Assembly: GCA_963969595.1 (NCBI GenBank)
Contig: OZ018417.1
Span: 21,826,501-21,890,500, forward strand
Source of the DNA: Neckera pumila
Taxonomy: Eukaryota > Streptophyta > Bryopsida > Hypnales > Neckeraceae
Length of the DNA: 64,000 bases
Reading direction: 5' to 3'
Every line of letters starts with the position of its first letter. Within the stretch, counting starts at the first letter, position 1. This document shows, piece by piece, positions 35,004-48,295 of this stretch. Below the pieces are notes generated by a model that did not search any database, was not told the DNA's origin, and saw nothing but the letters and a program-made list of their open reading frames with translations. Both the position numbers and the translations under genes were made by a program.

Positions 35004-36902
35004 TTTGCAGAGCAAGGTCACGGAAGTTAAGTAAAGATATGAGAATATTAGATGAGAGGCCTTCCTATTTGAAGAACTCAATATCTTTTACTTTGACCTA
35101 GCTTACACCTATCTTTTACATTGATCTAGTTTTTACCTAGCTTTTACTTTAATCTATTTTTCACCTAGCTTTTATTTGTAACTAAATTTTCCTTTGCTTT
35201 TTACAAATTTTTCCTAGCTTTTATTTGTCACCTCGCTTTTCACATGGCTTTTACTTTAATCTACTTTTAGCTTATATAGCTATTGCTTTGATCTAGTTCT
35301 AACCTTGTCTTTTTTTAGTTTATTTAACCTTGGTTTCTTTTTAATTTTTTTGCTTGAATAGTTATTTATCTACATTTTGTCTAGATAGCTTCTATATTGA
35401 TCTAGCTTCACTTTTGCTTTTGCTTTAATATATGTTTTATTTTCTTTGTTACGTATAGCTTTTATTTTCTAATGCAATTTTTTAACTTTGAGTTAGCTTT
35501 AATCTAACTTTTTCTTTATTTTGCAAGTGCCTAAACATCTATTACATTGATGATAAGTTTGTTCCAACATTTGTTCTAAAATTGTCTATTGTACTTCAAC
35601 TGATCAAAGGATCTAGTTTCAAGGATACTAAAGAAGAATAGTTTTGTCAAGGAGACAAACCGAGAGCATTTCACTCAGAAGAACAAATATTTTGTTAAAA
35701 TGGCAATATTCTTCCGCCCTTTTTCCATCTATTTTCTAGGACGGATATAGATTTGAGACCACACGGTCTAAAATATAAGACTAGTTTACATTTCAGACCA
35801 CGTGGTCTATACCTTTAACTGCCAAGTTTGTGGAATGTTGCCATTCAAACAAACTGTTTGTTGAGGGAAATACACGAAGCTCATTGCAGTTGTCTAATCT
35901 ATGACATCAAAAGATTTTAAAAGAAAGGCTCACTATAGTTTATAAATTAGTTCATGACTATTGCAAGTATACTTACATCATTGTTGTGGACTTCTTTCAT
36001 AGGCAATATCTTTATAATTATTCATGTTTCTACAAGTCAAAAATCTTGCATCACCTCCTATTTAAAAGCTTGATCCATACCAGAAGGCCTTGTATTTGTA
36101 TCGAATCCGTAAGCATGAAAAACAAAACATACAACTGTGAAGCTTTGTCCTAGGTAAACAACAATATTAGCTTAGTACCCAACAAACACTCATTCACCCC
36201 ACATCCCCAAACCGTAATTGTGTTGTGCAATGCGAATGCAGTGTAGATATAATTTGGAAACTCAAATTCAAAAATCATAGCGACAATGCCAATGCAAGAA
36301 TCAATGCCATAGTCTTTGTCCAAAAGACAAAGCCAATAAATGTCCTTTTTGTGTCTATGGAAATTGTATAAATGTCCTATTGTGTCCAAATTCCATTCCC
36401 AATACACATATCCTAATGTATCCTATTCTCTCATCATTGGACATATTCACCAAATACTCCATAAGTGAACACTTTGGACTTCTTATGTGAACCCTTCTCA
36501 TGTTGTACGCTGATGGATTCCTTTTGAAATGCACATCAACCCAAATTTGTTGTTGTCATGTATTTGGAATCTCAGTTCAAAAAGAGTCATAGACCGTGGA
36601 ATTGAAATTCAAATTGAAAAATAACACCCTCATGTGTGCCATAGAATGAATGGATATTCCATCTAGGGTTGTCAAAGACCCTTGGGCTAAAAAATTGAAT
36701 TGGTGTGGATACAGGACAGAATTGGGAGAGAATGGTAAAGTCAATCTTACTTTTTGGTTCTAGAACAAAGAAGTCGACTATATTAATTTTCCTTATTTGG
36801 ACATGTGACAATAATTTACCATAGTCACACTATTTTAAAATTAGTAGAGATTGAAAATATTCTTGTCTTCTACTAATTACCAAGTAGTAATGTGTTGAAC
36901 TG

Positions 36903-37815
36903 ATAACTCTAAAGGACCAAGATGCATTTCTTAACTACATAGAAGTTTTAGGCAGCTATGTGTAAATCGAAATTTCTATATTTTTACCCAGATTTTAATA
37001 GAAGGTCTGGGCAAGGAATATCTTTCATATGCACTGTTTTTTATGACATTTGGTGATATGAGTCAAAAGTTAAGGCCAAATATGTTACTTTTTTCGTAAC
37101 TAGACAATCCGGGCAGATAAAAAATCACTTTTTCCAAAAACAGAAATTTGAAATTGGTTTTCTAGAAGTACATATACGTAGAAAGCTTTGGATCATTCCA
37201 TTTTGATTAATGAGTCAAAAGTTATGAGGATTTTTGGTTTGCAGGCAATTATGGATTCTCTATTCTAAAAGAAACCTTGAAGTCCTTTAACTTACATAAT
37301 TTTCAATATGTTTTAAAAAAATATAAAACCACAAGGTGTAGATAGTTTATTGCAACAATTCAGCCATTGAGATTGGCATTTTTCAATTCCAAAATTAAAT
37401 TCTTAACAATTTTGTATTTTGAATCATTTTCTACTTCTTTTTACTTACTATTTATTTCCTATATGTTGTACTTTTCAAATGATGTGAAATTTTTCAAGCA
37501 TGTAGCCAACTTGACTTTAGTAATGGATCCAAAGAGTTACCACCATTTTGGATATCATTTCATACAAATGTGGCCTTGTGAAGTGTAGCTACCCAATTTT
37601 TTGCAAAGAGAAAAGAAGGGTTTTTGTCAAGTCAAATGCTTATATCTTGCAATCTACATGGTGGAAATTCTTGAAGTTTTTTCCACATATTCTCAAACTA
37701 GCTGTACTACAAGATCCTATGGTCATATGTGTCAAAAAAAAAAAATTTCAAAAATTTTGTACTTGTTCTAAAATGGCAGTTTTTGAGCATTTTCAGTGGA
37801 AAAATAGTCATGCAT
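36903..37815. mobile_element. TTAA-type MITE, decayed
   Basis: Begins with a mutated terminus (ATAACTCTAAAGGACCA) and follows the interior of 24051-24982. The right terminus is missing. It directly adjoins the end of segment C homology. Confidence 0.6.
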
Positions 37816-38069
37816 CCTCACCAGTAGTATAAACTAGGGCTATGCATCACTATATACAGCTTTTAATGGTTGTCAAATTCCAAGTTTATATTGTTCTTCT
37901 ATTAAAATTCTAATAACCAAGGATATTACATCCTAAATACAATCAAGCAACCCTCCAAAGATTAAAATGATGAAAAAATGAAGTTTTTCATTCCATTCAT
38001 GCAAAAAAAAAGAATAATATTCTCATCTCTTCTACACCCATCCATTATTAGAACTAATGATTCAAAATA

Positions 38070-38455
38070 TTAAATTGTTAAGAATTGTTAAGGCCAAATA
38101 TGTTACTTTTTTTGTAATTGGGCAATCCGGGCAGATAAAAGAAATCACTTTTTTCAAAAATAGAAATTTGAAATTGGTTTTCTAGAATTATGTACACATG
38201 GAAAGCTTTGAATCATTCCATTTTGATTAATGAGTCAAAAGTTATGAGGATTTTTGGTTTGCGGGCAATTATGGATTCTCTATTCTAAAATAAACTTTGA
38301 AGTCCTTTATCTTATATAGTTTTCAATATGTTCTCAAAAAATCAAAACATCAAGATGTAGATTGTTTATTACAACAATTCAACCATTGAGATTGTCATTT
38401 TTCAATTCTATAATTAAATTCTTAATAATTTAGTATTTTGAATCATTTTCAATAG
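38070..38455. mobile_element. Internal fragment of TTAA-type MITE
   Basis: Matches the middle of the long subfamily, closest to 37070-37430, with about 10% visible differences. Both termini are absent. Confidence 0.6.
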
Positions 38456-40163
38456 CAAAAGACCCTAAAGATGTATAAACCACCACCAGCAAACCTCTTG
38501 TTTATTTTGCAGGTTATTTGGCACAATTAGGCCGTAATCCACGACTTTCATCTCAGACCGGTTCTCTTCATCCAATTGTAGTTTCCTGGCAGTAGTTTAC
38601 CATGACCAATGCCTCTTGTTGTCGTGCATTTTGGGGAAAAAAAGCACCTCCTCATCAAGCTTTGCCCTCCTCATTGGCCCTTTTTTTTCCAAAATGCCCT
38701 CCTCCTTGTGCATTGCTCTATACATATCCACTTAGTGTGCTCAATTGCACAACTCAAGTGTGTTTTTCAACAATGGTTTTGACAAACTAAAAAGGTAGTG
38801 ATCATCCAAATTCTAGTGTAAATGTTGAAAAACGTACACATTGCAGGATAATAACTCATAAGATTACATTACGAGACCTAAGAAACATGCATCAAATTGC
38901 GTTCACTGCGTCAAAAAGAGTAATCAATATTTTTCACAATTCTAAAAGGATAAATTTATAATATAATAAAATTTAGTGTAAAAACAAACTAAAAGGATAA
39001 ATTTGTCAGGTTGCTTTTCAAAATTTTCAAGAATGACCCACATAACATTGTATACTGGCTGAGGTTCTTCCCCCCAAGTGGAGGCATAATACCCCCCAAG
39101 ATGCATGGGGGGAGTTTTTAGTTATAATAATCCAACTGTGATTGGTTGGGCACCTGTAAGTTGTCAGAGATTGACACTCTATTCGCTGGGGGGGTCCTGT
39201 TTTGGGGCAAGCAAAAGGGAAACCCCCCAGGGAACGTCAATAATGTTATGCATGACTCCCACTGATTCCCCGATTTCTGTTTATCAATCCAAAGACGACC
39301 CCATTTTATGAACCGCTAATGTGCCGCCCGTTTTTGCTTCTTCCTCGGTAAGCTGCAAAGTGAACACAGAAAGGATAATACTCCTTATTAACACTCCGAT
39401 ATATACAGCTTGCAGGAATTTCTAATTAGACAAACATAACTCCTATCTGTTTTTATGAAACTTGAGTAGCTATGTAGTTTGAGCTCCTATATGTTATAAA
39501 CACTGGATTTCACTTTTCAGAATGTATTACTTGAATAGAACAGAGTAATTTGTGACGCAGCTTAACGTTCACTCAGTCCTTATGCGGATTTTCAGAGTAA
39601 TCTATTTGATCAACTCTGATCCACTAAAAGCCACAAAGATTCTGCACCCGCCATTACCAATGCTTTGTCAAGCTACATGAAAAGAAACGGTCTAGGATTA
39701 AAATGAAATGCAAGTAAATTCACTGTCATGCACAACTCTGCACCAAATTCGAGCATCTACAATCGAAAGCACAAATGGAGAATCAACGAACATAGGGCAT
39801 ATATTCTAAAGCACCAAATCAACAAAAATTACATCACATTCCAAGAAGAGCGCCTAAACAAATCCTTGCAAGAGGAGCGATTGGAGTCGAGCAGCGTCGC
39901 ACAAATTCAGACCTTGTGAGAGTGACAACAAAAAGTCACAAGAATTTACCAACTTAAATGCCAGAAACATACATCAACAGAAAACGAAATGGTATGAACG
40001 TAAAGGGCCAAAGCTCCAAAAAACAAAAACAAAAGCTCTATCGCACAATTCATGTAACCCTCACAAATACCATTCACTTTCCCAAATGATGAGTAGAATG
40101 AAGATTACAGCAACGACATACTTCGTATCGAATGCAGCAAAATGCAAAACCTCGTTCAATTAC
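38456..40163. other. Mostly non-coding; one possible orphan exon and a G-rich hairpin
   Basis: 38513-38595 (+) follows a good acceptor (TTTTGCAG) and reads GYLAQLGRNPRLSSQTG before a TAG. It may be a terminal exon, but nothing connects to it. 39092-39112 is a hairpin with a seven-bp CCCCCCA/TGGGGGG stem, in a region with several G-runs. No other gene evidence. Confidence 0.3.
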
Positions 40164-40207
40164 CTGAAGATTGCGACAAACTCGTCGGCGTTCAAATCAG
40201 TCACCAT
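40164..40207 (-). CDS. Possible first exon of an unrecognised gene
   Basis: ATG in a strong plant context (GCCATGG) opens MVTDLNADEFVAIF and reaches an AG|GTAATT donor. A possible next exon near 39840-39915 gives SEFVRRCSTPIAPLAR, but its end is unclear. I do not recognise the protein. It may be a real small gene running towards 39 kb on the minus strand, or a captured fragment. Confidence 0.25.
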
Positions 40208-42252
40208 GGCGATACTCTTGATCTCTGAGGACGGCAAACCTAGCCCTGATCAACTGCCACAAACAATGCAAGGTTCCGAAGAAACACCCCAAATCGCCAT
40301 CTCTGGTCCACAAAACTCAAATTTCACAAACAATCCCCCAATTCGCACAAAATTCTTCACAATTGATCGCAGCAGGTCCCCCCTCAATCCACCATACCAA
40401 CTAGACCAGATATCGTTGCTACAGTCATCTCGAAAATTGACTGAAACTGTCCCTGTTTTGACTCTGAAATTGCTAGAAACCATCTTCACAAAAATCCGAT
40501 TTGCAATACAAAACTATCTGCTGAAGCTCACTGCTGTGATTCTTGCGACGTTGCCACAATAAGACGCTTCAATCTGCTCGCAACCATCAGCAACTATCTA
40601 CTCGCAACCACAATCCTAGTTGAAATCACCATCCCCATCTCCTAACAAACAACAGCATGAGCAACTCATTGAACATTGAACGCATCACTCACAAGCCTAA
40701 ACTCGACCAAATTTAGCGAAAGACTGTTCTGCATTTTACATTCTTTGCATGACCACTACGCACACCAACCTACCCACATATTCATCGACAGTCTTTGTTC
40801 CATATACCTCATTCTCGCACATACAAAACACCCTACTTCCCAAACAAAGCTATCCTCTCAGCCATTACTACATCCCTCCAATCCCACTTCACCCCTTACC
40901 TTACAAAATGTTCGTACTCATGCTAATATCAAAGACAATGATGTCGCAGACACCCACACCATTTCAGGTAACCTCAAAGAACACCGTCTCTTTAAAACAG
41001 AGTACAAATATGCACACCCTAACCCCCCATTTTACTTACATAAGCCTCTCCAGAATGAACACCATACAAAAGCCTTATACGTGTCTTACAATCATACCTT
41101 AACAAGCAAAAAATATAAGATATTACACTGGCAAATTCATTTCCCAGCATTGGCAAATGGACAAACAAAAGAAACATCGACTCCTCACTTTCAAACAAAC
41201 ATTGGACTAATACACAGATCTCCAATGCATAAATAAACATCTCTTCAAATTCCAATGTAGTCAATAAATAGGATAAGCTCGCAAACATTTATTTTGGTCG
41301 AACAATACCCTATCTTTTGCCCACTTTGCAACTCAACCAACCTGACACTTGGCATTGCGGACTATTTTGTTGTAACCAAATGCACATCAAAACTCCATAA
41401 ATCTAACGCGCCACAAAGTTGTTCAAGAGATACATAAACTCAGACTTTCACATACATGTTTCCTCCCCATGAATGCGGGGCATCTTTAAAGACAAAATTC
41501 CTGATCAAACAGTCCCTCACTGGCTTTCCCCTTGAATATGTCCACCTACTACTCGTTGCATTTGTGATGCCAAACTATGCCCTGACATCCTCAATCTACA
41601 AACGACTCCTTTCCAAGAACAAACTCCCAAAACTCCTTCCAAACAACATACTATACAATTCAATAAGTGCATCTACTGTAATGCCTGATTCTCAAGTGAC
41701 TCAATCACATTAAAACTCAACAAATACCACTCATTAATCAATACGGATGGGACACTAAACCGCTCATATTCATTACAGTCAGCATAGTTTGTATACAAAC
41801 TGAAAACAAACTTGCGCACCATCCACAAGAGAAAAAAACGTGTATGATACTCATGTTGGTCAGCAAAATTGTCCGAGGAAAACTTTGAGAACTCTTAACA
41901 TATTTCACTAAAAGAAAGAACTACAACTCCGGTGGACTACACGACACTGAAGTTGCCCAAAAAATTCTCACTATGTCACTAGCATCAATATAAGTCTTGG
42001 ATTCAATCTAGGTCAATTGCCAATTGGACCTCGAGCAGGCAGCTTCTGTAGTTCAGAAGGAAAGAATGAGGAATACGTTCAGAATGGCGAGCCCTACGCT
42101 TGAAGTGTTGTGCGGCCTAGGTCACGCTGTAGACTTCCCATGGAACAAGCAGGTGTGGGAAGCATGAAGATGTGTTCCAAGGGAAACACGTGGGCCACCC
42201 ACCTTTGGTGCGCATTCTAAGGGCTCCCTTGATGCTGCAAAAAGTAGTGTGT
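40208..42252. other. No gene seen
   Basis: AC-rich sequence with many short frames (such as 40676-41236) lacking recognisable motifs and with codon use typical of chance frames. Part of it is the downstream flank of the DUF707 gene. Confidence 0.4.
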
Positions 42253-45200
42253 CTAGGACGCTCCAGCTGAATCTAATTCAGCTTGTCTTGCATCAGCCGC
42301 ACTCCACCGCTTTGTATAAACATCCCATTCGTATCTACATCTCTCTCGAACCTAAAAGAGTCACAAATAGATTGTCAACATGGTTTTCAATTTGCAACTT
42401 CAAGAGTCCAACTTAGAGTGAAGTGAGCCCCAAATAATCAGTTGAAGTAAAGAGGAGAGCTTACCCCTTCCCATGGTGCCCTTCCTCCAGTTGCTTCACC
42501 CTGCGGACAAAGAAATGGCTTAGATGCCGCCGATAAATGCTTCACAACTCACATGCATAACGTGCACTAGTGTGACAAACAAACTCTCCACCAATGCGGA
42601 AGCTTCAAAAAAGATTCAGAATCAACAACCTAAGCTGAGCCACCAAAGACAGCATCCACATAAGATAAGGTATCCATTCCAACTGTTTCTGTTTCTAGAA
42701 TGAAATTGCTTTTGGTGGCCTCTGTCTCTATTTTTCAGAGGTTCCAATGCACTAAAATATGTATTAATTGGATACCATATGAACAAGCTAAAAATTGTTG
42801 GAGTTTGAAGTAGTAGAATCTCAATCTCAAACCAAGACTACCGTCTTACATATTGCATTTACGAGAGATATCACAGGAAAGCATCTCTGGCCGTGATTAA
42901 ACAAACACGCATCCCATTTCTTAAAGGTTCCGTGTTTGGATGGTACTTGCATTGTGTATGGGTGCCTTTTCAACACAAAGGAATGTATTCCCCGTCTTAT
43001 TTGATGAATAATTTGATAAATGACAGAAGAATCACAAACCCTATACCAAAATCAGAATTTGCAGAAGATGGAAACACAGCTGAAAAAGCTGAGCGTTGAA
43101 TTCCTCAGGTTGCATTTTCCAACATTGAGATCGAGGGACAGTATTCAAGCTTGAAGCCAACAAATATGGAATGTATAGAGTGACCTACCTGATTTCCGAG
43201 TGACGGAACACCAACGTGTATAATCCATTGTTCATCCACTACTCCAATTTTCTCATACGCAGGCTGCAGGAAAAGGGGATGACGAGCTTAACAAATAGTC
43301 AGCCAGAATAGTTTCACTGATCACAATTCCACCATAACTAGCTGGCTGAACAGCACGGAATTCTGAAAAAGTGAAACTTAGAAACAAATTTACCTCAACA
43401 CAACGGCGCATGCTGAAATCCAGACCCCAGCCATGTACCAAGTCATTCTGTAGCCAAAGACGAGCTTGACAAGTTAGACGAAAACATGTGTGCACCCCTC
43501 ACTATTCAGTTCCAATTACAGTAAATCAAATAGATTCATCAAAATCAAAACAACGCACCTGTATTATATACCAGATGCAACGCCAAGCTTTTCGAGAAAA
43601 CACTGGAGCCATAATCTCAACAAACCTGCAATTGAAACAAGCAGTGCGAATACCCAACAAATTATACGGCGTGACTCCTACTTGCCAGAGCACAAAGGAA
43701 GCAAAAATATGTTAAAGAAATATATATGCATGGTAATTCCTTACCCTGCACAAGGTGGCTTGTGCGGATCTGGGCACCAACCAGGATGTTCCACGGCTTC
43801 CCTGCAATTTGCACGACAGTTTGTCTTGAGGACCAATGAAAGATCTGCTTATACTTCGGTAGAAAGACACTAGACTCATCAAAAGTAATAAGACAATATT
43901 TGCCATAGTAGATATCCTATAGTAATAACTGAATGGAAATAACAAAACTGACTGAAGTAGAAAAGAATAAATCTGCTGAACCATCTGCGAAACATGGTGT
44001 TTCTGTTAGGGTTACGCATAGTTCTACACTGGAATCATCGGCGGCACAAATAAGATTCTCCACTTATATGTTCATAAAAGGATAACATGATTTAACGTCA
44101 CCCAAACCATATCACACATACTTGTGAACTTCGACGTCGCCCCGATGCTTTGTCATCGCCCAAGTTGTACCACGACTGCCATCCAGGGATGGCTGTGAAA
44201 CCTCGAGACCGTGCTTCTTGACGAGTTCAATGTATCTGCAATGCCACTTGTTACAATCGAAATATCTGTAACAGATCAAAGCATTCTCACTATTCTCCTT
44301 GGAAGGGTAACCAAGGCAATTCTAAAATCTGTGAATCTGGTCTATGGCCTCTTGACTGAGAAGATACTGGAACAATCTACGTCAGAGTTAACACTACCTC
44401 TTCCCATTGAAATGCCTCAAATCAAGATCCTCATCCCAAATGAAGATGTACTCGTAAGGCTCGACAAAATCGGGGTGCAAAAACCGCTTAGCAAACCACC
44501 TGCACCAGCTCTCAAATTCACAAATCCCAATCTCGAGAACAGACGACCAAAACCAGAAGTGACTAAGAGGTCAAATGCCCAGCAAGCCACTACACAGAGG
44601 TCTAAATCAAGCATACATACGAGAAGATTACATTGACGTATGTATAAATTACTAGGCCTGATTAAAAATGCAAGGAGACATACCACTTGGCTTGCTTGCG
44701 AGCAGCTATATGAATAGCGTTTCGGGACCATTCAAAATCGTCCCACTCGGACACTTTTCCATCATAGTGAAAGAGCAATATTTGCCATTCCTTTGAAAAC
44801 TGCAGAGCCAGATGGAAAAAGAGAGTTGTAGATTCTCTAATTTGTCTTGTGACATACTACTGCAGCGTTAATCTACATGTTTCATAGAGTTCTATCCACT
44901 TCAAGAAAGAGTGAAACAAAAATATCAGGAGTGCAATCACGGTTAAGCTATTAACCAGACAGCTATATGTCACAAATAGCAGAAATATTATGTCATCAAC
45001 TTATTGTAGTCACAATTCTGATTGAGGAAGAGGGGCAAAATCTGTCAAGAGATGATCCGAGACCTAACAACTGATTCAACTTTCTCTCCAAAAATTTGTC
45101 AGACCGTAACAAAAAAAATCACAAGTACTTTCACATGATGAAATGGCAGCCAAACCATATTGACGCCAAATATTAATCTGGTAAACGTTGCTCAAGAGTT

Positions 45201-46222
45201 CCAATGACTCACTTTCTGGACTGCCGTGTTAATAGCTGCCTTCTGACCAACACCGACTGTGAATGTCAAAAGGTATTTCGGCCTTTCTGGTAGATCCTGC
45301 AAAGAAAAGTTTTGGTATCAAACGTCATCTCAGCAGAAAAATTTTCATCTGTGTCATTTGTCATCTGCCATCTGCCACTTCGTCGAAACATTCCAGCAAA
45401 TAACATATGTGACAGTAATGCCTACAACGTAAGCTGTACATGCAGAAATACATCACGAGATGCTCGTCCTGTCTAGCACAAATAAACCTCATCCCTAGTT
45501 TCACCTCTTCAGGTCTTCCCCATAGCCTACGAGGAAAGAGATCAGATTCAACGTGGATGATGCCAGGTGGAAGGGACTCTGTTCCCTGGGGTCTATCCTT
45601 AGAGCATGTAGTCGCTTCCGCTTCCATTTCCTGTCATTCACATTTGTCGTAACAGGAAATAAGATTATGCTAGAATGTGAGCACAGTGTTTGCAGACTGC
45701 AACCCCGATTGGTTACTGCTTATTGTATGAACAACTTCACATTGAGTTTCATCGAAAAAATAGACTGAGTTACTCTCAGTATTGAGAAAACAGATCCTTG
45801 TTAATCACAGCCATCAAAACGACAAGAGCGACAGGCTTCAGAAACATAAGATAATTTACCTTGGGAGCAGCAGGTCGATAATCGAAGTACTGAGGTAGCT
45901 GGGTTTGAGTTGACGGAGTACTAATATTTGTAGAAATTCCGTACTGCACAACGTCTTTTTAGCGTTAACACGATTATCCCGTCCCGTCAATGCGCTCAAG
46001 TTATAGGTATCAAGAGCAGCCATTACAAGTGAGGAAAACCAACTGTACCAGCTCAATCAGAAACCCCCTCTTGAGAAAAAAGCCGAGGGTAGTCATAAAT
46101 ATTCATTTAAGTACTGAAAGTAACGGAAGTCAGGCTACTGAAAACTTTACCGATATATAAAACATGCTGAGAAATGCACCAATCAGTCCACCTGATACAG
46201 CAACTATAATGAACTTCATCAT
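42253..46222 (-). CDS. DUF707 family protein, 13 exons
   Basis: Thirteen exons join in frame with GT-AG sites: 46222-46151, 45943-45860, 45630-45505, 45296-45213, 44799-44684, 44499-44398, 44235-44122, 43801-43745, 43625-43559, 43447-43394, 43263-43189, 42500-42465 and 42351-42253, giving 361 residues. Landmarks are an N-terminal membrane segment (residues 4-22, type II anchor), KYLLTFTVGVGQK, ILLFHYDG, WWFAKRFLHPD, the acidic FIWDEDL motif, PPCAGFVEIMAPVFSRKAW, NDLVHGWGLDF, PSLGNQ and GGRAPWEG. These match plant DUF707, annotated as lysine-ketoglutarate reductase trans-splicing related; its function is unproven. The acidic D-E-D motif and type II topology suggest a Golgi glycosyltransferase-like protein (inference). 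The start is the first supported ATG; the frame stays open upstream to an acceptor near 46260, so a further 5' exon is possible. Confidence 0.9.
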
Positions 46223-47311
46223 TTCCCTGGGTTTGGAGGGAGCCACAGCTATCCCTCCACTGAAACCAACCACACAGCGAGAATCAAAGAATATCAGGTA
46301 GAAAAAACAGACATTCCCGGATAATTTCGGGACAGCACATCAACTATCAATGCAACATTCTTGGCTTGCATCCTTTCCATACTAGACACTAAAATCAAAG
46401 AAATTTTTTTTCAAAATCAACAAAACAATGTGAGAAATTGTGTGGCCCCAAGACTATGCCAAATTTAAACATTTTGTCACAGATTTGGCAACTTTAGAAT
46501 CATGTGGCAGGTACTCCGGGACTGCAACTTTAGAACCACGTGAACCATGATTCATGAAATAGGAAATTGGCTTTCAGCATACCAACAGAAGTGCCCAATG
46601 CCTTAAAGGAAGTAAACCTCACTGAATACCCTGATTCACTGCTGAAACGCTGCTACACTAAGCCTGTATACGTGTCAAAAGCACTCTCACCTCTTCATAC
46701 TGACAAACGCCAACGAGATCGTTGTTCCAAAGCCTCAAGTCCAGTTTCCTTCCGAGCAAACGCGCGCATTAGCGTCAAGATCACCGATCACCTGCATCCC
46801 AAACAGGAGCTCTATGACTGCTCTGCGCAGCACTGGCTTAAACAGCCACGACCTAATGCAACACACACTACAAAACTCTTGCATTCTTGGAATTCACTCA
46901 CATGTCCTACTTTCAGCACTCTCAACAACAACAAATTGCTGAGCTCCGGAAGAAAGGCGAGAAAAAAAATTTCAAAATTTTGAATGCATTGTCCCGCTCA
47001 TCGCCTAAAATCCAGCAATACACGTGCTTTGAGGTCTAGCAGTAGCACCATCAGAGCTTACACATCATAGAGGTGCGCCCACATTGCAAGATTCAAGAAC
47101 TAACAAACCCTATCACGAGTGCTTCGTGGTTCCAAAGAAGCTCAAAATTGAACAAGCGCTCTTGGCGTGCACGGAACCACAGACCACGCGTCCAAGCTTA
47201 CGATTGGTACGCAACTCGAAAGCTCACTTAGTGATCGAACCAAACCACCTTTCACTAACCCTAAAACTCATCAACAAACTCGTTCACGTCACGTCCTTGC
47301 TCACCGCCTAA
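46223..47311. other. 5' flank or intron of the DUF707 gene
   Basis: No second coding exon recognised. The plus-strand frame 46567-46983 has no known motif and opposes the gene. Any upstream DUF707 exon or 5' UTR would lie here. Confidence 0.4.
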
Positions 47312-47627
47312 TAACGTAAGCTCAAGCTTCTGATCGGCATTCATCAGTCTCTACGGACCCCAAACCAAGCGATTGAGTGCGTCTCCCTTCGCATTAATCA
47401 CGCTGTGGATTCCAGAAACGGAAAAGGCAAGGTCAAGACGAGTGTCAAAACAGCCAGGGGCAGGCTATGTGGCGAAGAAGCGTCCAGCTACTAATGACCT
47501 CAAATCAGTACTCACTCATACCAAACCCCGGCACAGAAGACACGGATGATTGCTCATCATCGCACTCACTGACCCACCACCAATCCAACGCGCTCCGTCA
47601 AAACCCTAAAACCCAAAACTCGTCACA
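47312..47627 (-). promoter_or_regulatory. Block shared with the CcmH upstream region, with telo-box
   Basis: About 310 bp align with 56222-56523 at roughly 75% by eye. Shared words include CTGATCGGCATTCA and the block end AAAACCCTAAAACCCAAAACTC. On the minus strand the latter contains the telo-box type TTAGGGTTTT found near start sites of plant housekeeping genes. Both blocks lie upstream of minus-strand genes, so they may be related promoters or 5' UTRs. Confidence 0.5.
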
Positions 47628-48295
47628 CGCTCGACAAGGACGTACCAAACCCGGAATCGCAGCTAAAATTACTGTAACTCACGACAAATTGACAACTAAC
47701 GCGTAGCACAACCAGAGCCAGCCTACTAGCACAAATTGTGCGAAGCAACTATCGCAGTCCTTTCTCCTACCTCGTGATGATCGTGAGACGACTATTGACT
47801 TCTGTCTTCGCGTCAAGAACATTTGTCCAGAAATTCAGAAAGCGCGCAATTGAGGAGCAAAAGCTTCTACAAGTCAGTTACTCAGGAATTCGTTCCTGCA
47901 TGAAATTCGATTTCGTTTCTGGAAAATTTCAAATTTCAAATTTCAAATTTATAGCGAACATTTTTAGGTCTTGAAAATGATTGCAGAGTCAAATGCGGTG
48001 ACGTGCAGATTTGTCAAATTCTAAGTTACTCGTATTGGGCGGCTAATTTTGAGGCAGACTCCGAAGAGACGGAGTGGAAAGTGGCGATCTGAGTAAGCCT
48101 GGGGTAGGGCACGAGCTTGGAGCCCGAAGCTCGAGTGCCGGGACTTGCTAAACCTCAGTCTAATTACCATTTGTTGGAAGGGCGGGTTGGAGTTCAAATT
48201 TTTCACCCTTGTTGGATAAATGTTAAAAGTTTGTTTTCATATTTTGTGGTCGACTAATTTTGTATTTCTTAATCTTTTGTGGTTAGAGTAGTTAA
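47628..48295. other. No gene seen
   Basis: Short frames only. A small AAATTTCAAATTTC reiteration is at about 47923-47950. Confidence 0.35.

Larger units (their letters stand above)
32938..36880 (-). repeat. Segment C: third copy of the kinase repeat
   Basis: Position j mirrors arm A position 36530-j from 32938 to 36529. The match then continues to 13444-13795 of arm B up to about 36880. It lacks the gag-protease part. It has more differences than A and B have from each other, so it separated earlier. Confidence 0.9.

Noticed and set aside
46567..46983. 138-codon plus-strand frame upstream of DUF707
   Set aside because: No recognisable domain, and it opposes the likely 5' region of a well-supported minus-strand gene.
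47600..47627. CCCTAAAA words suggesting telomeric repeats
   Set aside because: Only one or two units; better read as a promoter telo-box than an interstitial telomere.
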